A DNA stretch of 42,728 nt from Companilactobacillus nodensis DSM 19682 = JCM 14932 = NBRC 107160 (GTDB taxonomy: Bacteria; Bacillota; Bacilli; Lactobacillales; Lactobacillaceae), in contig NZ_BAMN01000019.1 in assembly GCF_000615905.1 (NCBI RefSeq), positions 1 to 42,728 on the forward strand, read 5' to 3'. The notes beneath the pieces were generated by a model. That model did no database searches and was not told where the DNA came from. It saw nothing but the letters and a program-made list of their open reading frames with translations. Below are positions 1 through 8,256 of this stretch, one piece after another. Positions within the stretch are counted from its first letter, which is position 1; every line of letters starts with the position of its first letter. Both the position numbers and the translations under genes were made by a program.

Positions 1-1027
1 TCCGTATCCCCTTGTGTGCCTTGGCAGTCTCAGCATCGTTACCAAGTTTTGTGACGTCTGGCATGACATTTTCAACTTGATTGATGACTTTGATACCATT
101 ATCAACTTGCGTAATACTGCTATCCATCAAGTTAGAGATCTGGCTGAAGTCATTATCGATCGTGTTGATCTGTGAACCAGCGCTCTTGATTTCTGGAATT
201 TTAGTTTGTAGTTTTTTAACAGCTGTGCCACCTTCATCAACCAGTGGTAAGAAGTTGTTCAAGTTAACGATCTTTTGGGCATCGGCGTTTAGTTCGGGAA
301 TGTAGCCATACATGTTATTGACTTCATTAAGTTTGTTGTTCAAGTCTGGAATCAGTGTATTAGCGACTTGGACCTTGTCCATGATGCCTTGCAATTCGTC
401 TCGATTCTGGTCGGTTAATTCCAATAAGCTAGACAAACGCCTCAACATAGGCAGGTTATTTTCAAGTTCGACACCTGACTTATTCAAGACCGTGGCGACC
501 GTTTTACTGATTGTACCGATGAATTCATCAGAAATCGTATTCTGGAGAGTCGTCGCACCCGATTCAGTCAACTTCGGCGCGACGGCATTGATCTTTTGGT
601 TGACTGAGTAAACTAGGGTAGGTTTCTTGATTTCTCCTGAAGCAAAACTCATAATATCTTTTGAAAAACTCTTAGGGATGTAGATTCCGGCATAGTACTT
701 ACCAGATTTGACCCCATGGTCTAATTGTTCTTTTGAGTCAGTGAAGACCCATCCAAGTTTTTTATTCTTTTTTAAGTTAGAGATTAAATTTTTACCAATT
801 TCAATTTTTTCACCTTTGAGATTGACAGCTTGGTCGTCTGAATAAACGGCCACTTTCAAGTCGCCAGTGTTTGAATATGGATCCCACAATGCCCATACGT
901 TGAACCAACAATACAGACATGGCAAAATAATCAAAGCCATCATTAGTAGTGTTGCTGGCTTTGATTTAAGAGTTCTTTGTATATCTATTCTAAATAATTC
1001 CCAGGATTTGATGATGTGCCTCCTCAA
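1..1027 (-). CDS. YhgE/Pip family membrane protein (partial, C-terminus off the left edge)
   Basis: About 340 residues are readable. The N-terminus has a membrane segment (ATLLMMALIILPCLYCW) followed by WDPYSNTGDLKVAVYSDD, the hallmark start of YhgE/Pip ('phage infection protein') proteins. A long extracytoplasmic region rich in heptad-like hydrophobic residues follows, as usual before the C-terminal membrane bundle, which lies outside the window. The start is unclear: no ATG or GTG is well placed. A strong GAGGAGG (1025-1019) precedes ATC codons at 1015 and 1012, which would give the family-like start (M)IKSWELF. A TTG at 1027 with AGGA upstream is the conventional alternative and is used for these coordinates. 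It lies 53 nt downstream of the hydrolase gene on the same strand, with no terminator seen between them. Family call is confident; the biological role is not known from sequence. Confidence 0.82.
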   Translation of the reverse strand, partial: MRRHIIKSWELFRIDIQRTLKSKPATLLMMALIILPCLYCWFNVWALWDPYSNTGDLKVAVYSDDQAVNLKGEKIEIGKNLISNLKKNKKLGWVFTDSKEQLDHGVKSGKYYAGIYIPKSFSKDIMSFASGEIKKPTLVYSVNQKINAVAPKLTESGATTLQNTISDEFIGTISKTVATVLNKSGVELENNLPMLRRLSSLLELTDQNRDELQGIMDKVQVANTLIPDLNNKLNEVNNMYGYIPELNADAQKIVNLNNFLPLVDEGGTAVKKLQTKIPEIKSAGSQINTIDNDFSQISNLMDSSITQVDNGIKVINQVENVMPDVTKLGNDAETAKAHKGIR

Positions 1028-1080
1028 CGGTTCGGTTCCTAACAAGATAAGTTAACATAAATCAACTATTAAATAAACCA

Positions 1081-1830
1081 TTATGTTAATGGATTATAAT
1101 AAATGAAATTATTAACGCGTTTTAAAATTTCAGAATCATCATGCATTAGTGAGTGTTCTGCCTTGGAACCATTGACGGGATAATCGATATATTCTTTGAC
1201 ACGTGGCTTAAGAATATAAGAAATCGATTGAACCGATGTGACAGAAATATATTTATCACTATTTGAATAATCTTCGACATTTCCGTAAATGTTCAAAACT
1301 CTTAGGTCGCTGGAAATACTATTTCGTCCCATGAAGATCCTAAAATAGGTTGGACTCATGAAAGCTGGACGGCCGTCAGGTTTGATGCGGTTAAGGTTTG
1401 GAAGATCGCCGAGTCCGAGAATACCATTGAATGGACCGGCAATGAGGACTAGTTTTTTTAAGCGTGGCATGTAGGGATGCAATTTTTCTTTCAAATTGAC
1501 TAGGACTAAGGCAACGGCACCCAGCGAATGCCCAATGGCATCGTAAGTGTCAAATTCATATTTGGTTCTCAAATTAAATAAAAGTTTGGATAACCAGTAA
1601 GATATTAGGTTACTCCCAACGTATTTATTCTGAAAGACGACTTGGATGATTGGATGCGCATCGTCAGTCCAAGTACCCTCATATGTGATTTTCCCATTCC
1701 AATTGATCATGGCTTTTAGGTACTCTGTTTTGTGATTGAACTTTAGTGCTGATTCAATCATCTTTTCAGTCGTGTAGTCCCCGCCACGAAAGCCGTGAAT
1801 GTAAAGTATCGGCCACTGTTTTTTTTTCAT
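1081..1830 (-). CDS. alpha/beta hydrolase, DUF915-like
   Basis: A 249-residue protein with an alpha/beta-hydrolase layout. An oxyanion-type PILYIHGFRGG lies near residues 7-17 and the nucleophile elbow GHSLG has Ser102. Late Asp187 or Asp192 and His226 or His230 could complete the triad. The pattern fits the DUF915 'cell surface hydrolase' family of lactobacilli. Unlike many members it has no signal peptide or N-terminal membrane helix, so it is probably cytoplasmic. The ATG start is preceded by GGGGTG. It is divergent from the RNase HI gene and lies just upstream of the YhgE gene on the same strand. The substrate is unknown; esterase or lipase activity is inferred from the fold only. Confidence 0.78.
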   Translation of the reverse strand: MKKKQWPILYIHGFRGGDYTTEKMIESALKFNHKTEYLKAMINWNGKITYEGTWTDDAHPIIQVVFQNKYVGSNLISYWLSKLLFNLRTKYEFDTYDAIGHSLGAVALVLVNLKEKLHPYMPRLKKLVLIAGPFNGILGLGDLPNLNRIKPDGRPAFMSPTYFRIFMGRNSISSDLRVLNIYGNVEDYSNSDKYISVTSVQSISYILKPRVKEYIDYPVNGSKAEHSLMHDDSEILKRVNNFIYYNPLT

Positions 1831-1898
1831 AAATTCACCCCAACATTAACCTATTATATAATGAAAAGTAACAAAATATAACATATCGAGGTAAGACA

Positions 1899-2579
1899 TT
1901 GCAAAAATATTATGCGGTACGACGCGGCAAGACTCCGGGAATCTATCGAACATGGGCAGAGTGCAAGGCTCAAGTTGATGGATTTACCAACGCACGTTAT
2001 AAAAGTTTTGTTACTGAAGCAGAGGCACAGAAGTTTTTAACTAATAAAGATAATTATGCTCCAAAGCAAAAGGCTACCAATAAGACTAGTGATTTAAAGG
2101 ATTTTGATGCCGTAGTATATACGGATGGTGGTTCTCGTAACCACGGTAACGTCAAAGGCGGACATGTTAGAAGTGATGATCGAGCTGCTTGGGCGTATCA
2201 TATCAATGCTGGCGGTGAAATATTCGAAGGAACCGATGGCGAACTAGGTGCTACTAATAATCGCATGGAGATTATGGCACTGATCGAGAGCTTCAAACGT
2301 TTGAATGATTTAAAGCTTAATAATAGGAAGATTATATTTGTTTTGGATTCACAATACGTTCTTAATGCCATTACTAAGGGATGGTTGAACGGATGGAAAC
2401 GTCGTGGGTTCAAGAAGGCTGACGGACAAGTTCCAGTTAATGTTGAATTGTGGCGTGAGTTGGATAAGCTGTTGCCTACGATTGAAGACAAGACGTTTGA
2501 ATGGACTAAGGGTCATGCTACGAACGTTGGTAATAACCGAGTTGATGCTTTGTTGAATGATACTATGGATAAGATGTGA
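1899..2579 (+). CDS. rnhA: Ribonuclease HI with N-terminal hybrid-binding (viroplasmin-like) domain
   Basis: A 226-residue protein that should cleave the RNA strand of RNA:DNA hybrids. Residues 3-48 (KYYAVRRGKTPGIYRTW, ending near EAQKFL) form the hybrid-binding domain also called caulimovirus viroplasmin. The RNase H domain runs from about 70 to 222, with catalytic Asp76 (YTDGGS), Glu124 (NNRMEI), Asp150 (VLDSQ) and Asp216 (NRVDAL), plus His206 in the flexible loop. An insertion after TDGGS (about residues 80-95) is present. The start is TTG, chosen because GAGG lies 7 nt upstream and the domain begins at residue 3. A TATAAT at 1857-1862 with TTCACC 17 nt upstream could be its promoter. It ends in a shared terminator with the convergent DUF1002 gene. 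Confidence 0.93.
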   Translation: MQKYYAVRRGKTPGIYRTWAECKAQVDGFTNARYKSFVTEAEAQKFLTNKDNYAPKQKATNKTSDLKDFDAVVYTDGGSRNHGNVKGGHVRSDDRAAWAYHINAGGEIFEGTDGELGATNNRMEIMALIESFKRLNDLKLNNRKIIFVLDSQYVLNAITKGWLNGWKRRGFKKADGQVPVNVELWRELDKLLPTIEDKTFEWTKGHATNVGNNRVDALLNDTMDKM

Positions 2580-2583
2580 ATAA

Positions 2584-2619
2584 AAAACAGGTTTGGACAT
2601 TTGTCCAAACCTGTTTTGC
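2584..2619. terminator. Bidirectional terminator between rnhA and the DUF1002 gene
   Basis: A perfect inverted repeat has arms at 2584-2599 and 2602-2617. The A-rich 5' side and T-rich 3' side let it work on either strand. It lies 4 nt after the rnhA stop and 4 nt beyond the stop of the convergent gene. Confidence 0.85.
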
Positions 2620-2622
2620 TAT

Positions 2623-3572
2623 TTAATTGAATAATCCTTGGAAGAATGAAACTATGCTGTCCCAGATTCTTTGGATGAAATTACGATTTTCTTGAGTATT
2701 CAAGTTGTTAAAAAGGTTCTTGGCCTTGCTTGTGATATCGCTACTCAACTTAGAAGCTTGTTCCTTGAAGTTTGAGTTTTTCAAAGCACCTGAATCTCTG
2801 ATTTCTACCATTAAGTTAATGATCTTCTGTTTTTGATTATTATTAATGATGTTTTGGAGATTATTCTTTTGTAGGTTGTTGTTAACGATAGTGTGATTTG
2901 GTTAACGGTAATGTTATCACCCTTTTGGGCAATATCTGATTTCATGCCAGCAACGGCATTGTTCAATTGCTTATCGGAATAACCGTCAGTTCCTTTGTTG
3001 GCATCGGTGATACCACTTAGAACACCCATTTCATTTTGGGCTGCATTAACTTGGCTTTGGTTTAAAGAACTACCAGTACTTGCATAAGCGGCATAGATAC
3101 CTGCCAAAGCACCAGATCCATCGATCGGTGTAGCAGACGTTACATAGATATCAGCATCACTGATACCAGCCGTAACGGCGGCGTTTCTGTATTGGTCAGC
3201 GGTAATAGTAGTGATGTTATTGTTACCATTGTAGTCGACGATTTTAACGTTGATACCTGAACCAGACGAAGTCTTTTGGATCAAGGCTGATGACCAGACT
3301 CCGGAACTACTAGTAAATGAACTACCACTTGGGTTCAAGTACTTGACCAAAGTATCACCAGTTACGGTAACGGTCGTGTAGTTACTATTGTTGCCACTGA
3401 TCTGTGAAGATAGGGCATCGATCGTACCTTGCTTTTGGCTATCTGTAAGAGATGTTCCCAGTGTCATCACTGGTTGGTCGCTCAAACTATCGGCCTTAAC
3501 ACTCTGAGTAGTAAAGATACCCAGGGTGATCAAAGATACTAAACTAAGTAAAATAATATTTAACTTTTTCAC
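2623..3572 (-). pseudogene. DUF1002 secreted protein, interrupted by a frameshift
   Basis: As read, one frame (2811-3572) encodes a signal peptide (MKKLNIILLSLVSLITLGIF, cleavage likely after VKA) and most of a DUF1002 domain, then runs out of frame near 2893. The remainder (TIVNNNLQKNNL and onward, ending in the amphipathic IWDSIVSFFQGLFN) continues in the next frame to 2623. Adding one base near ATCAC/ACT, for instance a second C, restores about 316 residues, the usual size for the family. The GTG start has GGAGG 9 nt upstream. DUF1002 proteins are exported proteins of unknown function in lactobacilli. Because many genes here carry similar indels, read error is as likely as a true pseudogene. 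The 62-residue ORF at 2623-2811 is the tail of this gene, not a separate one. Confidence 0.8.
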
Positions 3573-3667
3573 GAGTCAAATCCTCCTTGACTACATTAAA
3601 CCAAACAAATATGAATAATTCGAGAATTATGTCAAAGAAATTTTTGTGCAAACGCTTAAAATAGCCA

Positions 3668-3695
3668 TTGAATAATGATTGTGGTATTCTATAGT
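3668..3695 (+). promoter_or_regulatory. Putative promoter of the ddl-family gene
   Basis: TTGAAT at 3668-3673 and TATAGT at 3690-3695 are separated by 16 nt and lie about 55 nt before the ATG. This is called by pattern only. Confidence 0.45.
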
Positions 3696-3748
3696 TTCTA
3701 GGAAATCGCTTTGATTTACAAAAAAAGAAAGAATAGGTGAAACGAACA

Positions 3749-4798
3749 ATGAAAATCGTTGTCCTCTCAGGTGGAAGAAGTACCGAAAGAAACGTTTCTT
3801 TATCTTCAGGTGTGAAGATCACAAACGCATTAAGAAGTAAGGGTTATGAAGTCGCATATGTCGATTCATTTCTTGGAGTAGATGTAGCAGAAGATAAGAT
3901 CGATGATTTATTCACTACAGAGCCAGAAGACGAATCAAATTTGATCATCAGTGATGAAGTTTTGACTGATGAAAAGATCAATGCCTTACGTACTGACGAT
4001 ACTATTGGATTACTTGGAAAGAACGTATTGAAGATTTGCCAACACGCCGATATTGTCTACATGGGACTTCACGGTGAAGATGGCGAAAATGGTAAGATGC
4101 AAGCTGTCTTCGATGTCTTCGATATTAGATATACAGGAAGCGGCTCGTTGGCTTCTGGTATTGCAATGGATAAGAAGTTTTCTAAGGAAGTCTTCGTACA
4201 AAACAACATTCAAACTGCTGATTATACAACAACAACTACAAGCAAGATTTCGGCCGAAGATATTCCATTCGGCTTCCCAATGGTAGTTAAGCCATCGAAT
4301 GGTGGTTCAAGTGTTGGGACACATATTATTAATAATGAAGCAGAACTTGAAGAAAATATCGCTGATGCATTGAGATTCGACAAAGAAGTTTTGATCGAAG
4401 AATACATCAAGGGTAGAGAGTTCTCAGTTGCGATGGTTGATGATCACGCCTTGCCAGCTGTTGAAATTGCAGTTGATACAGGTTGGTATGACTTCCAACA
4501 CAAGTTTGTTGAGAATAACGTAACTCACTTCATCACTCCTCCAGATTTGGATGATGAAACACATGCACGTATGCAAGCAATGACCAAAGATACATTTGAT
4601 GCCCTTGGCATGACAAATTATGGTCGTGTTGATTTCTTGTTACGTGATAGCGAATTATACGTTATGGAAGCTAATACTTTGCCAGGTATGACACCATTGT
4701 CATTGATGCCTCGTGAAGCTAAGGCTGCTGGTATTTCTTATGCTGATTTGTGTGAGAGTATTATTAAAAGTAAAGTGCGTATTTATGACGAAAAATAA
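3749..4798 (+). CDS. ddl: D-alanine--D-alanine ligase family ATP-grasp enzyme
   Basis: A 349-residue ATP-grasp ligase. It starts MKIVVLSGGRSTERNVSLSSG, has YMGLHGEDGENG and the ATP-binding loop KPSNGGSSVGT, and the C-terminal metal and substrate strand MEANTLPGMTPLSLMP. Ddl joins two D-alanines (or D-Ala and D-Lac) for cell-wall precursors. The N-terminal GGRSTERNVS differs from the more common GGxSxEHxVS, so this may be a paralogous subfamily; the D-Ala versus D-Lac choice cannot be read with certainty. I chose ATG 3749, with AGGTGA 8 nt upstream, over a GTG 12 nt earlier, because it matches the family's first residue. Monocistronic, with its own promoter and terminator. Confidence 0.85.
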   Translation: MKIVVLSGGRSTERNVSLSSGVKITNALRSKGYEVAYVDSFLGVDVAEDKIDDLFTTEPEDESNLIISDEVLTDEKINALRTDDTIGLLGKNVLKICQHADIVYMGLHGEDGENGKMQAVFDVFDIRYTGSGSLASGIAMDKKFSKEVFVQNNIQTADYTTTTTSKISAEDIPFGFPMVVKPSNGGSSVGTHIINNEAELEENIADALRFDKEVLIEEYIKGREFSVAMVDDHALPAVEIAVDTGWYDFQHKFVENNVTHFITPPDLDDETHARMQAMTKDTFDALGMTNYGRVDFLLRDSELYVMEANTLPGMTPLSLMPREAKAAGISYADLCESIIKSKVRIYDEK

Positions 4799-4807
4799 TT
4801 AATTGTT

Positions 4808-4843
4808 GGCTCCTTGTCCGGTTGGATGAGGGGCCTTTTTTTT
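4808..4843 (+). terminator. Terminator of the ddl-family gene
   Basis: GGCTCCT (4808-4814) pairs with AGGGGCC (4829-4835) and is followed by a run of eight T. Confidence 0.85.
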
Positions 4844-4855
4844 GTATACAACATA

Positions 4856-4889
4856 AAAAAGGTGTCTGATTGGATTCAGACACCTTTTT
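4856..4889 (-). terminator. Terminator of iolR
   Basis: A perfect 14-bp inverted repeat (4856-4869 and 4876-4889) with flanking A/T runs lies 8 nt beyond the iolR stop. It may also act on the ddl side. Confidence 0.85.
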
Positions 4890-4896
4890 AGAATTT

Positions 4897-5682
4897 TTAG
4901 ATTTTATTTACAACATGATAATTTATCTTATTTTGGTCAAAATATTCTCGATACTTTTCGGGTAATTCCTCATCTGTGATCAAAAGTGATATTTCATTCA
5001 AGCCAGCATATGTCATTAGGGTGCTTTTACCAATTTTTGTATGGTCAGCCAAAACAACTATGTCTTGAGAGTTATTAACTATTTGTTTTTTAGCTTTGTA
5101 TTTGTCAGATGAATAATTTGTCAGTCCATTTTTTATCGAGAGTCCTGTTGCGGCCATGAAGGCGGTATTTATATTTAAATCCTTCAGACTTTCACTTGAA
5201 ACCCCGACCCGTTCCACCATCGACATAGTCTCACGATCAAGAACATTACCAATGACAATTAAAGTTATATTTGTGAACTTTTCCATTTGTGAAATTATTT
5301 TAAAGTTATCAGTTACTATCACATATTTAATATCTTTTGGTAAGAAATTGAGTAACTGTTCAGTGGTTGTTCCGGAATCTATATAAATAATATCGTTTTC
5401 CTTGATTAATTTGCTGGCATTTTGAGCAATTGCTTTTTTTATGTAAATATTTTTTGTTTTACGTGCATTAAATAACTGTAATTCATCCATAGGTGATTGA
5501 TCTTTTTGAATTACTTCAACGCCGCCATAGACTTTTTGAATATCACTGGACTTCTCAAGCTCTGCTACATCACGCCTAATGGTGTTCATGGAGACATTAA
5601 AATGGCTTTGTAATTCCTTTAAACTAACGATTTTTTGCTGGACGATATAGTTATACATTTGTTCAACTCTTTTGTTTCTCAT
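4897..5682 (-). CDS. iolR: DeoR-family transcriptional regulator of the inositol operon (IolR-like)
   Basis: A 261-residue protein. Residues 3-56 form a DeoR winged helix-turn-helix (LKELQSHFNVSMNTIRRDVAELE). The rest is a DeoR sensor domain with the sugar-phosphate loop DSGTTTEQL near residues 102-110. It is divergent from iolT, and its promoter overlaps the iolT promoter. By analogy with Bacillus and L. casei IolR it should sense an inositol catabolic intermediate. IolR is typically a repressor in Bacillus, whereas activation has been described in L. casei, so the sign of regulation here is open. The ATG start is preceded by AAAGGAG. The name rests on family plus position. Confidence 0.85.
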   Translation of the reverse strand: MRNKRVEQMYNYIVQQKIVSLKELQSHFNVSMNTIRRDVAELEKSSDIQKVYGGVEVIQKDQSPMDELQLFNARKTKNIYIKKAIAQNASKLIKENDIIYIDSGTTTEQLLNFLPKDIKYVIVTDNFKIISQMEKFTNITLIVIGNVLDRETMSMVERVGVSSESLKDLNINTAFMAATGLSIKNGLTNYSSDKYKAKKQIVNNSQDIVVLADHTKIGKSTLMTYAGLNEISLLITDEELPEKYREYFDQNKINYHVVNKI

Positions 5683-5737
5683 AAATTACTCCTTTAAATG
5701 CTCCTTTTTTATAATAAAACGCTAGCATATACACAAT

Positions 5738-5766
5738 ATATTATCAAGTTGCTAATAAGTTGACAA
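5738..5766 (-). promoter_or_regulatory. iolR promoter
   Basis: On the minus strand TTGTCA (5766-5761), a 17-nt spacer and TATAAT-like TAATAT (5743-5738) form a near-consensus sigma-A promoter. Its -35 box overlaps the iolT -35 box on the other strand. Confidence 0.65.
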
Positions 5767-5783
5767 ATACTTAACCATAAGTT
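5746..5783. promoter_or_regulatory. Candidate IolR operator: AAGTT repeats and a palindrome
   Basis: AAGTT occurs on the plus strand at 5746, 5757 and 5779, that is at 11- and 22-bp steps, on one face of the helix. The palindrome ACTTAACCATAAGT (5769-5782) sits in the iolT -35/-10 spacer. These elements cover both divergent promoters. Assignment to IolR is inferred from position. Confidence 0.5.
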
Positions 5784-5788
5784 AACAT
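5760..5788 (+). promoter_or_regulatory. iolT operon promoter
   Basis: TTGACA (5760-5765), a 17-nt spacer and TAACAT (5783-5788). This gives a leader of about 35 nt before the TTG start of iolT. The -35 box is perfect and overlaps that of iolR. Confidence 0.65.
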
Positions 5789-5830
5789 TCACTTGTGAAA
5801 TTCTAATTGGTGTGTGAGGAGGTTTTATAT

Positions 5831-7237
5831 TTGAATGCAAAGGAAAAAAGCGTTAATCGAAAAGTAACGTTAATATCGATCATATCTACATTTGGTGGAT
5901 TACTTTTTGGATATGATACTGGTGTTATTAATGGGGCTCTTCCGTTTATGATTCAAAAGGATGAGTTGAACATTCCGGCTTCAGCTGAAGGAGTGATTGC
6001 TGGGGCGCTGACATTAGGTGCAGCAGTCGGTGCTGTAACTGGTGGAAAATTATCTGATAAGTATGGTCGTAAGAAAATCATTACTAATCTAGCTTTGATC
6101 TTCATCATTACAACGATTGGATGTGCGGTCTCTCCAACGTTGGGTGTACTGATTTTCTTCAGATTTCTTCTAGGTTTAGCGGTTGGTGCGGCATCAGTTG
6201 TTGTTCCAACTTTCTTAGCTGAAATGGCTCCTACGCATAAGCGTGGAAGAATTGTTGCACAGAATGAAGTAATGATTACTGGTGGACAGTTTCTTGCGTT
6301 TACGATGAATGCAATTTTGGGAACAACGATGGGACATGTTCCTGGAGTCTGGCGTTGGATGCTGGTACTAGCAACTTTACCGGCTGTTATTCTTTGGTTT
6401 GGAATGTTGATTGTTCCAGATTCACCAAGATGGTTAGCGGCGAATGATAGTGAATCAAAGGCATTTGATGTTTTGAAAACAATCAGAACTCCAGAAGAAG
6501 CCGAAGATGATATGGAGAAAATCAAAATTTCTCTGAAATCTGAAAAGGAATTAGACAAAGCTTCGTACAAAGATTTGAAAATACCTTGGGTAAGAAAGAT
6601 TCTCTTCATTGGGATTGGTTTGGGAATTGTTCAACAAATTGTCGGTATTAATATCATGATGTACTACGGTACAACGATCCTTGAAAAATCAGGCTTTTCT
6701 AGAAATGCAGCATTGATGGCCAATATTGCTAATGGTTTGACTTCGACAGTTGCGGCATTCTTCGGAATGTTCATTGTAAATAGGTTTAAACGTCGATCAG
6801 TATTCTTAACAACCTTGGCTGGAACTACGACAACAATGATCTTAATAACACTCGTTAATGCATTTATGAAAGGCAATCCATTGATGCCATACGCAACGAT
6901 TGCCTTAACAATTACATTTTTGGCGTTTTTCCAAGGAGGTATTTCTCCAATTACCTGGACGCTTCTATCCGAAATTTTCCCAGTTCGTTTAAGAGGATTG
7001 GGAATGGGGATGGCAACATTCTTCTTATGGATCGGTAATTTCTTCGTTGCTATCATCTTCCCATGGTTAGTAGCTAATGTGGGTATGACATACAGTTTCT
7101 TATTATTTGTAATCTTCAACGTAATTTCCATAGTCTTCGTTATCTTCTTTGTTCCTGAAACACAAGGTAAGTCATTAGAGGAAATAGAACTTGATTTCAA
7201 ATTCAATGATCACTTCAAGAAAGAGGACAGAATATGA
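5831..7237 (+). CDS. iolT: Major myo-inositol transporter, MFS sugar porter family
   Basis: A 468-residue, 12-helix MFS sugar porter. GGLLFGYDTGVINGALPF near the N-terminus matches IolT. GKLSDKYGRKK is the loop 2-3 signature, and PETQGKSLEEIE the C-terminal sugar-porter motif (PETKG-like). It should import myo-inositol by proton symport as the first step of the pathway encoded downstream. The start chosen is TTG 5831 because GAGGAGG lies 8 nt upstream; a TTG at 5807 in the same frame would put that Shine-Dalgarno inside the gene. Its stop overlaps the iolG start by ATGA, so translation is coupled. Confidence 0.92.
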   Translation: MNAKEKSVNRKVTLISIISTFGGLLFGYDTGVINGALPFMIQKDELNIPASAEGVIAGALTLGAAVGAVTGGKLSDKYGRKKIITNLALIFIITTIGCAVSPTLGVLIFFRFLLGLAVGAASVVVPTFLAEMAPTHKRGRIVAQNEVMITGGQFLAFTMNAILGTTMGHVPGVWRWMLVLATLPAVILWFGMLIVPDSPRWLAANDSESKAFDVLKTIRTPEEAEDDMEKIKISLKSEKELDKASYKDLKIPWVRKILFIGIGLGIVQQIVGINIMMYYGTTILEKSGFSRNAALMANIANGLTSTVAAFFGMFIVNRFKRRSVFLTTLAGTTTTMILITLVNAFMKGNPLMPYATIALTITFLAFFQGGISPITWTLLSEIFPVRLRGLGMGMATFFLWIGNFFVAIIFPWLVANVGMTYSFLLFVIFNVISIVFVIFFVPETQGKSLEEIELDFKFNDHFKKEDRI

Positions 7238-8241
7238 ATAAGGTAAAAATTGGTATTATCGGTGCTGGTCGAATAGGAAAATTCCATATTGACAATATTT
7301 CTCAATTGGATGAGATGTTTGAAATAGTTGCTGTTGCAGATGCATTCTCTACTGAATTAGAGAGCTTAAAAGCTCGTTATCATATTAAAAATGTTTATAA
7401 AAATTATACAGAAATACTAAGTGATTCAGATGTTGACGCAGTTTTGATTTGTAGTCCAACAGATACTCATGCTCAAATTGCTATTGAAGCAGCCAAAGCG
7501 AAGAAACAAATTTTCTTGGAAAAACCAATTGATCATGATATTAATCGTATCAAAGAGGTTATCAAAGAAGTTGAAAAAAATAACGTTAAGTTACAAGTCG
7601 GGTTCAATCGCCGCTTTGACCATAACTTCAAAACCATTCAACAACAGATTACTGATAATAAGATTGGAAAATTACAACTTGTTAAAGTTACTTCCCGTGA
7701 TCCAGAACCACCATCAGCTGACTACATAAAGAGTTCCGGTGGATTATTCATGGATATGACGATACATGACTTTGACATGGTTAGATATCTTGCTCAAAGT
7801 GAAGTTGTAGCAGTCGAAGTATTCGGTGGCAATCTGGTAAATGATGAAATCAAACAGGCGGGTGACATTGACACAGCGGTAATCAATTTACGATTTGCAA
7901 ATGGTGCTCTAGGTCAAATCGATAATTGCCGTGCGGCAGCCTATGGTTATGACCAGAGGGCCGAAGTTCTTGGTAATAAGGGGCAAGTCATTGCTTACAA
8001 TGATCAAAAAAGTAATACAGAACTTTATACAGCAGAAGGGGTAGAGAAGGAAGTATTACCTCATTTCTTTTTAGACAGATACAAAGATGCATATCGTGAT
8101 GAGTTTAAGGAATTCTATCAAGCTATCTCCGAAGATAGAAAACCCAGTGTTAACGAAACTGATGGACTAAAGGCTGTAGAGATCGCCAAGGCCTGTCAAA
8201 TGTCATTTAAAGAACACAAAGAAGTTAAAATACAAAACTAA
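7234..8241 (+). CDS. iolG: Inositol 2-dehydrogenase
   Basis: A 335-residue Gfo/Idh/MocA oxidoreductase. The NAD-binding GIIGAGRIGKFH lies at residues 7-18. The catalytic EKP has Lys97, and Asp174 and His178 (MDMTIHDFD) complete the set seen in Bacillus IolG (Lys97/Asp172/His176). It oxidises myo-inositol to scyllo-inosose (2-keto-myo-inositol) with NAD+. The ATG overlaps the iolT stop by 4 nt and has AAGAGG upstream. It is the first of two paralogues in the operon; the second is at 13.4 kb. Their division of labour cannot be decided from sequence. Confidence 0.9.
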   Translation: MNKVKIGIIGAGRIGKFHIDNISQLDEMFEIVAVADAFSTELESLKARYHIKNVYKNYTEILSDSDVDAVLICSPTDTHAQIAIEAAKAKKQIFLEKPIDHDINRIKEVIKEVEKNNVKLQVGFNRRFDHNFKTIQQQITDNKIGKLQLVKVTSRDPEPPSADYIKSSGGLFMDMTIHDFDMVRYLAQSEVVAVEVFGGNLVNDEIKQAGDIDTAVINLRFANGALGQIDNCRAAAYGYDQRAEVLGNKGQVIAYNDQKSNTELYTAEGVEKEVLPHFFLDRYKDAYRDEFKEFYQAISEDRKPSVNETDGLKAVEIAKACQMSFKEHKEVKIQN

Positions 8242-8256
8242 TTCGGGAGAACTTAA

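Noticed and set aside
81-611. Two plus-strand ORFs of 74 and 99 codons
   Set aside because: They lie opposite the YhgE/Pip gene, which has clear family motifs on the minus strand; neither has a convincing Shine-Dalgarno or motif.
5714-5727. cre-like ATAAAACGCTAGCA in the iolR leader
   Set aside because: Three mismatches to the cre consensus, so not supported on sequence alone.
5807-5830. Longer N-terminus of IolT from TTG 5807
   Set aside because: The GAGGAGG at 5816-5822 is placed for TTG 5831, and the extra residues do not fit the family.
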